Shown in pieces: positions 1-5,378 of a DNA stretch of 5,713 nucleotides. Position 1 is the stretch's first letter. Each line of letters opens with the position of its first letter. A model generated the notes under the pieces. The model had not been told where the DNA came from. It saw only the letters and a list, made by a program, of their open reading frames with translations, and ran no database searches. Both the position numbers and the translations under genes were made by a program. The DNA comes from DATCJY01 sp036562565 (GTDB taxonomy: Bacteria; Bacteroidota; Bacteroidia; Flavobacteriales_D; Sanyastnellaceae): NCBI GenBank assembly GCA_036562565.1, contig DATCJY010000063.1, forward strand, positions 1-5,713. Reading direction: 5' to 3'.

Positions 1-768
1 AACATCACCTCACCGGAGGTGTTGGAAGCCCGTGCCGGAGTAGTGGAGTTTCTCTTGCTCAACCACCCGCTGGATTGTCCGGTGTGTGACCAGGCCGGAG
101 AGTGTCATTTGCAAGATTTAGCCTACAACAACGGTAAGGAAGGTACCCGCTACGAATTCCCTCGCAGAGAATTTGAGCGCATTGATATAGGCAGTAAAAT
201 TCAATTGCACATGAACCGCTGCATTATGTGCTGGCGTTGTGTGAAAGTTGCAGACCAGCTCACCGACAACCGTGTACACGGAGTCATCAACCGCGGTGAG
301 GCAGCTGAGATTTCGACCTACATCGAGAATGTTATTGAGAACGAAATGAGCGGTAACATGATTGACGTATGTCCGGTGGGAGCGCTCACCGATAAGACAT
401 TCCGTTTCAAAAGCCGTGTGTGGTACACCAAACCGGTGGATGCTCACCGCGATTGCCCAAAGTGTGCAGGAAAAGTGCGCTTGTGGTACAAAGGCGAGGA
501 GGTATTGCGCGTGACGGCACGCAAAGACCAATATGGCGAGGTAGAAGACTGGATATGTAACGAGTGCCGTTTTGATAAGAAGAACACATCCGATTGGGTG
601 ATTGAAGGTCCTTCGAAAATTGCACGCAACTCAGTCATCAGTGCCGGTCACTACGATGACCTCAAAGTTTTGAAAAGCACCATTGAACGCCAGAAGAAAG
701 CGCTTCCACATGGTGTAAAAGTAGAACGCGGTGAAGGAGCCCTTGACCCTAACAACCAACCACGTTAA
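1..768 (+). CDS. nuoG: NADH-quinone oxidoreductase subunit G, short form (5' end outside window)
   Basis: Peripheral-arm Complex I subunit that carries electrons from the NADH dehydrogenase module along Fe-S clusters towards NuoI. The frame is open from base 1, and its first residues (NITSPEVLEARAGVVEF) are already NuoG-like, so the GTG at 19 is internal and the true start lies upstream. Numbering from the window edge, H22-x3-C26-x2-C29-x5-C35 is the His/Cys motif of cluster N5. C74-x2-C77-x2-C80 with C124 (in DVCPVGALTDK) is the N4 set. A third cysteine group is C152, C155, C186 and C189. The N-terminal [2Fe-2S] domain is not in the window. The protein ends about 65 residues after C189, so the long molybdopterin-oxidoreductase-like domain of E. 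coli NuoG is absent. From memory, short NuoG is usual in aerobic Bacteroidota. The stop is 15 nt before nuoH. Family identity is near certain. Confidence 0.96.
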   Translation, partial: NITSPEVLEARAGVVEFLLLNHPLDCPVCDQAGECHLQDLAYNNGKEGTRYEFPRREFERIDIGSKIQLHMNRCIMCWRCVKVADQLTDNRVHGVINRGEAAEISTYIENVIENEMSGNMIDVCPVGALTDKTFRFKSRVWYTKPVDAHRDCPKCAGKVRLWYKGEEVLRVTARKDQYGEVEDWICNECRFDKKNTSDWVIEGPSKIARNSVISAGHYDDLKVLKSTIERQKKALPHGVKVERGEGALDPNNQPR

Positions 769-773
769 TAGCA

Positions 774-780
774 GAGGAAG
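774..780 (+). promoter_or_regulatory. Possible ribosome binding site of nuoH
   Basis: The purine-rich GAGGAAG lies between the nuoG stop and the nuoH ATG at 784. Its GAGG core ends 6 nt before the start codon, a little close but workable. It is one of only two Shine-Dalgarno-like leaders in the window and supports the ATG at 784 as the nuoH start. Confidence 0.5.
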
Positions 781-783
781 ATT

Positions 784-1809
784 ATGGATCCAGTTTTATT
801 CAAAGTAATATTATGCTTGGCTGTCTTTGCAATTACGTTGGGTATTGCAGCTTACTCCACATGGGGTGAGCGTAAAGTAGCAGCGATTCTTCAAGACCGT
901 ATCGGTCCGGACAGGGCAGGTAAGTTCGGTATTTTACAACCATTGGCCGATGGATTGAAGATGTTCATGAAGGAGGAGTTTATTCCAGCTCAAGCCAATA
1001 AATGGCTATTCATCCTCGGTCCTTCGTTCTTCATGTTTACCGCATTCATGACCGGAGTCGTGATTCCGTGGGGTGGAAGTGTTACTATAAATGGCGAATC
1101 CTATCCCCTTCAGATTGCGGATATTAACGTGGGGTTACTCTACTTATTGGCCGTAGTTTCGGTAGGTGTTTACGGTATCATGATAGGTGGCTGGGCATCT
1201 AACAACAAGTATTCCCTGATGGGTGCCTTGCGAGCTTCTTCGCAAATGATTTCCTATGAGATATCGATGGGGCTTGCGCTCATCGGTCTTGTGATGTGGA
1301 CAGGTACCCTTAGCCTTGGTGAGATAGCCGCCCAACAAGATGCCGGCTACGCCAACGTGGTTTATCAACCATTAGGCTTCCTCATCTTCATCATCTGTGC
1401 ATTTGCTGAAACAAACCGTGCTCCATTCGACCTTCCTGAGTCAGAGGCAGAGCTTATCGGTGGTTTCCACACCGAGTATTCCTCTATGAAACTCGGTTTG
1501 TACCTCTTTGCTGAATACATCAACATGTTCATCAGCTCTGCGGTATTGGCTACTCTATATTTTGGAGGTTACAACTTCCCATTCCAACACGCTCTTGGTT
1601 TGGGCGATTGGTTGCCGATTGTGCAGGTGATAGTCATGTTCCTCAAGGTATTTGGATTCATCTTGTTCTTCATGTGGGTACGTTGGACCCTTCCTCGTTT
1701 CCGTTATGACCAATTGATGAACCTCGGTTGGAAAGTGATGTTGCCATTGGCATTGGCCAATATCTTCATCACCGGATTGGTAATGTATTTCACAGGTAAA
1801 CTTGGTTAA
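784..1809 (+). CDS. nuoH: NADH-quinone oxidoreductase subunit H (ND1 family)
   Basis: Integral membrane subunit that joins the peripheral and membrane arms and forms much of the quinone-binding chamber with NuoB, NuoD and NuoI. The protein has 341 residues, a normal length for the family. Visible hallmarks are E29-R30-K31 and QDRIGPDRAG (37-46) in the first cytoplasmic loop, GILQPLADGLKMFMKE (49-64) matching the first ND1 signature, and AETNRAPFDLPESEAEL (208-224) followed by GFHTEYSSMK (227-236), the conserved acidic loop at the start of the proton path. WTLPRFRYDQLMNLGWK (301-317) is the usual C-terminal loop. About eight hydrophobic segments can be seen, near residues 5-25, 75-96, 115-137, 157-177, 193-208, 238-262, 276-300 and 318-338. 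The start at 784 gives the expected N-terminus and follows a purine-rich leader. It lies 15 nt after nuoG and 15 nt before nuoI, so co-translation in one operon is likely. No missing key motif was seen. Confidence 0.98.
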   Translation: MDPVLFKVILCLAVFAITLGIAAYSTWGERKVAAILQDRIGPDRAGKFGILQPLADGLKMFMKEEFIPAQANKWLFILGPSFFMFTAFMTGVVIPWGGSVTINGESYPLQIADINVGLLYLLAVVSVGVYGIMIGGWASNNKYSLMGALRASSQMISYEISMGLALIGLVMWTGTLSLGEIAAQQDAGYANVVYQPLGFLIFIICAFAETNRAPFDLPESEAELIGGFHTEYSSMKLGLYLFAEYINMFISSAVLATLYFGGYNFPFQHALGLGDWLPIVQVIVMFLKVFGFILFFMWVRWTLPRFRYDQLMNLGWKVMLPLALANIFITGLVMYFTGKLG

Positions 1810-1824
1810 GGCTTAAATTAAAAC

Positions 1825-2430
1825 ATGGCACTAACAAACAGATCAAAAACCGTCAGCGTACGCCAGATGACCTTGGCAGAGAAGCTCTATCTTCCTGCTA
1901 TTATCAAGGGCTTGAGCATTACGTTTTCACATATATTCAAAAAGACACCTACCGTGAAGTATCCGGAAGAGCAGCGAGAGTTTGCACCGGTATACCGTGG
2001 TATGCACGTGCTCAAGCGCGATGAGGCAGGAGCCGAGCGATGCACAGCCTGTGGCTTGTGCGCAGTGGCTTGTCCGGCTGAGGCCATTACCATGGAGAGC
2101 GCAGAGCGCAAAAAAGGTGAGGAGCATCTCTACCGCGAAGAGAAGTATGCAAAGATTTATGAAATCAATATGCTTCGCTGCATCTTCTGCGGACTTTGTG
2201 AGGAAGCTTGTCCGAAGGAAGCGATTTTCCTTACAGACCGCATCGTACCTTCATCCTTCACTCGAGGTGAAGAGGTTTATGGCAAAGACAAGCTTGTGGA
2301 GCCGATAGATGCTCGCGTGGATGTTTCTAAGAGACAGCGTCCTGAGGTGCTTGAGTTCAAGAAGGACAAAAGACACAAACACAACTTGACTTACTTGGAC
2401 AAGCAGCCTACAATTGGCAAAGGCCATTGA
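1825..2430 (+). CDS. nuoI: NADH-quinone oxidoreductase subunit I (2x[4Fe-4S] ferredoxin-like)
   Basis: Peripheral-arm subunit with clusters N6a and N6b, which pass electrons from NuoG to N2 in NuoB near the quinone site. In the 201-residue protein, C73-x2-C76-x2-C79-x3-C83 (CTACGLCAVACP) and C119-x2-C122-x2-C125-x3-C129 (CIFCGLCEEACP) are two complete bacterial ferredoxin motifs. By family rule the last Cys of each motif ligates the other cluster. Residues 16-38 form an amphipathic N-terminal segment expected to lie on the membrane beside NuoH, and PVYRGMHVLKRDEAG (55-69) is the usual approach to the first motif. The C-terminal tail from about 165 to 201 is longer than in E. coli NuoI (about 180 residues in total) and strongly basic (KKDKRHKHN at 179-187). 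No Shine-Dalgarno sequence precedes the ATG, only the A/T-rich 1814-1824, as is common in Bacteroidota. The next gene begins 135 nt downstream, the widest gap in this operon. Confidence 0.97.
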   Translation: MALTNRSKTVSVRQMTLAEKLYLPAIIKGLSITFSHIFKKTPTVKYPEEQREFAPVYRGMHVLKRDEAGAERCTACGLCAVACPAEAITMESAERKKGEEHLYREEKYAKIYEINMLRCIFCGLCEEACPKEAIFLTDRIVPSSFTRGEEVYGKDKLVEPIDARVDVSKRQRPEVLEFKKDKRHKHNLTYLDKQPTIGKGH

Positions 2431-2479
2431 GCTGAGCCCGTAGCAGCAAAGGATTGAAACTTTAATTAGAATAAAACGG

Positions 2480-2581
2480 ATGACTCTCCTTGTATTAAAA
2501 GATGAGAGTTCCGAAGCTATCGGCCAAGAGCCCATAGTTGAAATAAATAAAGAAATAAAAGACACATGCTTTCTGAAATAG
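2480..2581 (+). CDS. Possible 33-residue small ORF overlapping the nuoJ start (doubtful)
   Basis: An ATG at 2480 opens a 33-codon frame that closes with TAG at 2579-2581, overlapping the first 16 nt of nuoJ in another frame. The peptide begins MTLLVLKDESSEAIG and is acidic and charged in the middle, with no transmembrane segment and no motif I recognise. The leader before it (2461-2478) is A/T-rich without a Shine-Dalgarno sequence, like that of nuoI. The overlap would allow translational coupling to nuoJ. An open frame of this length is expected by chance fairly often, so this is a candidate only, with no function assigned. Confidence 0.15.
   Translation: MTLLVLKDESSEAIGQEPIVEINKEIKDTCFLK
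2482..2510 (+). other. Possible RNA hairpin in nuoI-nuoJ spacer
   Basis: ACTCTC at 2483-2488 pairs perfectly with GAGAGT at 2504-2509, and a G-U pair can extend the base (2482 with 2510). Inside, CTT at 2489-2491 can pair with AAG at 2499-2501, leaving a 7-nt loop and a 2-nt bulge (2502-2503). No U-tract follows, so it does not look like an intrinsic terminator. It might act as an mRNA processing or stability element; that is inference. Confidence 0.35.
2541..2565 (+). promoter_or_regulatory. A-rich translation leader of nuoJ
   Basis: The 25 nt before the nuoJ ATG are almost entirely A with scattered T and G (AAATAAATAAAGAAATAAAA) and contain no GGAGG-like core. Such unstructured A-rich leaders commonly replace Shine-Dalgarno sites in Bacteroidota, and this one supports the ATG at 2566 as the nuoJ start. 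Confidence 0.5.
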
Positions 2582-3084
2582 CCTTTTGGATTTTATCAGC
2601 AATAGCCATGGTAGGCGGATTGATAACCATTTTCTCCCGCAACCCGGTTTATAGTGTATTGTCACTCATCGTAACCTTCTTTGCCATTGCAGGGCATTAC
2701 TTCTTGCTCAATGCCCAATTGCTTGCCATGGTGCACATCATGGTCTATGCAGGAGCCATCATGGTTCTCTTCTTGTATGTTATCATGATGTTGAACCTCA
2801 ACCGATTGGATGACCACAAGAAAACATTTAGTGCGAAGCTCACAGCTGTGATTGCCGGAGGCGTGCTCATGTTGGTGTTGATTGCCGTGGTGCAACGCAC
2901 CGATGAGTTGGCCGGAATGCAAGCTGTGCCAAGCACCAATGCAATGGGACTTACCAAGAACCTAGGTAAAGTGCTTTACAATGAATTCCTCGTTCCTTTT
3001 GAAATGGCCAGTGTATTGTTCATTGCCGCTATGGTAGGTGCAGTGTACTTGTCCAAGAAGGAAGAAGCAGTTGTGAAGAAGTAA
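2566..3084 (+). CDS. nuoJ: NADH-quinone oxidoreductase subunit J (ND6 family)
   Basis: Small membrane-arm subunit lying between NuoH and the antiporter-like subunits. Its third helix with a pi-bulge takes part in coupling quinone chemistry to proton movement. The protein has 172 residues, a normal length. Hallmarks are NPVYSVLSLIVTFFAIAGHY (26-45), the highly conserved IMVYAGAIMVLFLYVIMMLN (58-77) that forms this third helix, and the C-terminal LVPFEMASVLFIAAMVGAV (142-160). About five hydrophobic segments are seen, near 4-22, 29-48, 53-77, 91-110 and 142-162, with a polar stretch at 111-140 before the last one. The start at 2566 gives the expected short N-terminus before helix 1. It sits 135 nt after nuoI and 65 nt before nuoK, the two loosest junctions in the operon. 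No defect is seen. Confidence 0.97.
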   Translation: MLSEIAFWILSAIAMVGGLITIFSRNPVYSVLSLIVTFFAIAGHYFLLNAQLLAMVHIMVYAGAIMVLFLYVIMMLNLNRLDDHKKTFSAKLTAVIAGGVLMLVLIAVVQRTDELAGMQAVPSTNAMGLTKNLGKVLYNEFLVPFEMASVLFIAAMVGAVYLSKKEEAVVKK

Positions 3085-3149
3085 AAGAGTAAAAAAAATC
3101 ATCGATAACCGGTCCAAGGTTAATTGTGGAAATAGATACAGATTAAAGA
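3085..3149 (+). other. nuoJ-nuoK spacer with A8 tract and weak hairpin
   Basis: This 65-nt gap begins with an A-rich run (eight A at 3091-3098). It also holds a short inverted repeat, TAACC at 3106-3110 with GGTTA at 3118-3122 around a 7-nt loop. No ATG-initiated frame, promoter consensus or Shine-Dalgarno core is visible. The end next to nuoK (GATTAAAGA) is A-rich, like other leaders here. Confidence 0.5.
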
Positions 3150-3467
3150 ATGGAACTGATAAAAGGAATCACCATTAATCACTACTTAGTCTTCTCGGCT
3201 ATCCTGTTTGGTATGGGAGCCTTGGGGATTTTGTATCGCAGAAATGCGATTATCATGTTCATGTGCCTGGAGCTCATGCTCAATGCCGTGAACGTTGCAC
3301 TTGTTGCTTTCTCCAAGTTGTGGGGACAAGCCGATGCTCAGGTGTTTGTATTCTTCATCATGGTGGTGGCTGCAGCTGAAGTGGCTGTGGGCTTAGCTAT
3401 CCTGATGATGCTTTACCGCAACCTGAAAACCACTGATACCGATATGTTGAACAACCTAAAATTCTGA
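3150..3467 (+). CDS. nuoK: NADH-quinone oxidoreductase subunit K (ND4L family)
   Basis: Three-helix membrane-arm subunit that, with NuoJ and NuoA, links NuoH to NuoN. The protein has 105 residues, typical for the family. The two buried acidic residues needed for proton transfer are present: E41 in CLELMLNAVNVALVAFS (39-55) and E77 in VVAAAEVAVGLAIL (72-85), equivalent to E36 and E72 of E. coli NuoK. Helices lie near 11-29, 33-55 and 65-89. GILYRRNAIIMFMCLELML is the usual loop and second-helix signature. The start at 3150 gives a short N-terminus before the conserved HYLVFSAILFGMG. The tail after residue 92 (TTDTDMLNNLKF) is hydrophilic and probably cytoplasmic. nuoL follows after 10 nt, so the two are likely translated together. 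Confidence 0.98.
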   Translation: MELIKGITINHYLVFSAILFGMGALGILYRRNAIIMFMCLELMLNAVNVALVAFSKLWGQADAQVFVFFIMVVAAAEVAVGLAILMMLYRNLKTTDTDMLNNLKF

Positions 3468-3470
3468 TCG

Positions 3471-3477
3471 AAGGAAA
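3471..3477 (+). promoter_or_regulatory. Possible ribosome binding site of nuoL
   Basis: AAGGAAA lies immediately before the ATG at 3478, in the 10-nt gap after nuoK. The AAGG core is closer to the start codon than is ideal, so it may act only weakly, with translation also coupled to nuoK termination. It supports the ATG at 3478. Confidence 0.4.
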
Positions 3478-5373
3478 ATGGAAAAACTTGTTACTCTTGT
3501 TCCCTTATTTCCTCTCGCAGGGTTTTTATACATCACCTTCTTTGGTAAGGGACTTTCGAAAAACTTTATCGGCAGTGTGGCTTCAGGTGCCGTTCTCTTG
3601 TCATTCATTACTTCTGTATTGGTATTCTCCACACAGTTTGGCGGTGCCCAACCTACAGTAGTCAAAGTGTTTGACTGGATTACGGCCGGTGAACTCAACA
3701 TCGATATTTCATTCTTGGTAGATCCGCTTTCTGCTATCTACTTGCTCTTTATTACAGGCGTTGGTTTCCTTATTCATGTTTACTCAATAGGTTATATGCA
3801 TGATGATGAAGGATTCTCACGCTTCATGGCTTATCTCAACCTCTTCGTATTCTTCATGCTCATCCTCGTATTGGGTGATAGCTATGTAACCATGTTCGTA
3901 GGTTGGGAAGGCGTTGGTGTATGTTCATTCATGCTCATCGGCTTCTGGTACAAAGACATGAAGAACAATGATGCTGCTAAAAAAGCTTTCATCATCAACC
4001 GTATCGGAGACCTGGGTTTGATTCTCGGTATGTGTGTGTTGTTTGCATACACAGGGTCATTGAAATTCGATGAGTTATACATTACCGGTTCAAGTGGAGC
4101 TTCAATGCCGAAGGGTGTAGCAACCACAGTGGGTATCTTGCTTTTCATCGGTGCGATGGGTAAGAGTGCTCAGATTCCGTTGAACACTTGGTTGCCTGAT
4201 GCGATGGCTGGACCGACACCGGTATCGGCATTGATCCACGCAGCTACGATGGTGACGGCCGGTATCTATATGGTAGCACGCAGCAGTGAATTGTATGCAT
4301 CTACTGAAGCTGCGAGTCAATTGATTGTATGGGCAGGTATTCTTACTTCCATCATGGGCGCTACCATTGCCTTGACACAAAATGATATCAAGAAAGTGCT
4401 TGCTTACTCCACCGTATCACAACTTGGTTTGATGTTCGTAGCGTTGGGATTGGGGGCATATAGCACTGCAGTATTCCACGTAATCACACACGCATTTTTC
4501 AAAGCACTTTTATTCTTGGGGTCAGGTTCTGTTATCCACGGAATGGGAGGCGAGCAAGACATTCGCAGAATGGGAGGATTGAAGAAATATATGCCAACAA
4601 CGCATATTACGTTCTTAATCGGTACCATCGCTATTTCCGGAGTATTCCCACTTGCAGGCTTCTTCTCCAAAGACCAAATCCTGGCTGTGGCATTTGAAGA
4701 GAACATGCTCATGTTTGTACTAGGTTCATTAGTAAGTGCTTGCACAGCGTTCTATATGTTCCGTTTGTATTTCCTCACTTTCCATGGCGAGTTCCGCGGT
4801 TCAGAAGATCAAAAACACCACTTGCATGAGTCACCAAAGAACATGACCATTCCACTCGTGATTTTGGCCGTTCTGTCTATCGTTGGCGGTTTCATTGGTT
4901 TGCCACACAAAGTAGGTGAGGCAATGCACATGCATTGGCACTGGCTAGATCATTACCTCCAAGATACGGTGGTAATGCCATACCACGGTATGAGTGTAGG
5001 TACCGAAGTGATCCTCATGCTTGTGGCTACTATTGTGGCGCTGGGTTCCATCTATTATGCATGGCTCAAGTACAAGAAGAACGGGGAGCTGGCATTGGAA
5101 GACAAAGACATTAAATCCGGTTCGCACAAGTTGCTTTACAACAAATACTGGATGGACGAAATCTATGATGCATTGGTGCGCAAGCCGATGGATGCGTTCA
5201 GCAATGCGTTCAACAAAGTGGTTGAACCTAAGATTGTAGATGGTCTTGTGGAAGGCGTATCCCGCCTCAGTGCTGAGAGCGGAGGTTTGTTGCGTAAGCT
5301 CCAAACCGGAAGCTTGTCCTTCTACATCCTTGTATTCATCATTGGTCTAATTGCACTACTCATATTTATCTAA
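3478..5373 (+). CDS. nuoL: NADH-quinone oxidoreductase subunit L (ND5, antiporter-like)
   Basis: Distal proton-pumping subunit of the membrane arm, related to Mrp Na+/H+ antiporters. The protein has 631 residues, close to E. coli NuoL. Key residues are in place: E144 in FVGWEGVGVCSFML (140-153), D178 in NRIGDLG, K229 in GAMGKSAQIPLNTWLPDAM, H254 in SALIHAATMVTAG, H334 and H338 in FHVITHAFFKALLFLGSGS with K342, and K398-D399 in GFFSKDQ. Together these form the half-channels and central lysine/glutamate axis of the antiporter fold. VDPLSAIYLLFITGVG (81-96) is the usual N-terminal family segment. The C-terminal part (about 540-605) is a largely hydrophilic amphipathic stretch matching the lateral helix HL, followed by a last membrane helix at 613-631. 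A histidine-rich stretch spans about 447-503. The start at 3478 is the only one giving the full first helix. It is spaced 10 nt from nuoK and 5 nt from nuoM. Confidence 0.98.
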   Translation: MEKLVTLVPLFPLAGFLYITFFGKGLSKNFIGSVASGAVLLSFITSVLVFSTQFGGAQPTVVKVFDWITAGELNIDISFLVDPLSAIYLLFITGVGFLIHVYSIGYMHDDEGFSRFMAYLNLFVFFMLILVLGDSYVTMFVGWEGVGVCSFMLIGFWYKDMKNNDAAKKAFIINRIGDLGLILGMCVLFAYTGSLKFDELYITGSSGASMPKGVATTVGILLFIGAMGKSAQIPLNTWLPDAMAGPTPVSALIHAATMVTAGIYMVARSSELYASTEAASQLIVWAGILTSIMGATIALTQNDIKKVLAYSTVSQLGLMFVALGLGAYSTAVFHVITHAFFKALLFLGSGSVIHGMGGEQDIRRMGGLKKYMPTTHITFLIGTIAISGVFPLAGFFSKDQILAVAFEENMLMFVLGSLVSACTAFYMFRLYFLTFHGEFRGSEDQKHHLHESPKNMTIPLVILAVLSIVGGFIGLPHKVGEAMHMHWHWLDHYLQDTVVMPYHGMSVGTEVILMLVATIVALGSIYYAWLKYKKNGELALEDKDIKSGSHKLLYNKYWMDEIYDALVRKPMDAFSNAFNKVVEPKIVDGLVEGVSRLSAESGGLLRKLQTGSLSFYILVFIIGLIALLIFI

Positions 5374-5378
5374 AAGAT

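Larger units (their letters stand above)
2431..2565 (+). other. Long nuoI-nuoJ intergenic spacer
   Basis: At 135 nt this is much longer than the other junctions here (5, 10, 15, 15 and 65 nt). It holds a possible hairpin at 2482-2510, a possible 33-codon ORF from 2480 that runs into nuoJ, and an A-rich leader just before nuoJ. I saw no Bacteroidota-type -7 element (TAnnTTTG) and no T-run that would make a terminator. It may be a longer untranslated leader for the downstream genes, or simply relaxed spacing. Confidence 0.6.

Noticed and set aside
19..21. GTG as the start of nuoG
   Set aside because: The frame is open upstream to base 1 and those residues fit NuoG; the N-terminal [2Fe-2S] domain is simply outside the window.
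6..21. Perfect 6-bp inverted repeat CACCTC/GAGGTG with a 4-nt loop
   Set aside because: It lies inside the nuoG coding sequence at a conserved stretch, with no partner element; best explained by codon content.
1982..2308. 108-codon + strand frame inside nuoI
   Set aside because: Out-of-frame shadow of nuoI; its cysteine- and serine-rich translation is a by-product of the ferredoxin-motif codons.
2428..2457. Possible readthrough of the nuoI TGA into an 8-codon extension ending at a second TGA
   Set aside because: No recoding signal is visible, the protein is already longer than usual at the first stop, and an 8-codon open stretch is not meaningful.
4945..5304. 119-codon open frame on the minus strand inside nuoL (and similar minus-strand frames across the window)
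   Set aside because: Fully covered by well-conserved + strand nuo genes; the translations show no recognisable domain and look like antisense shadows.
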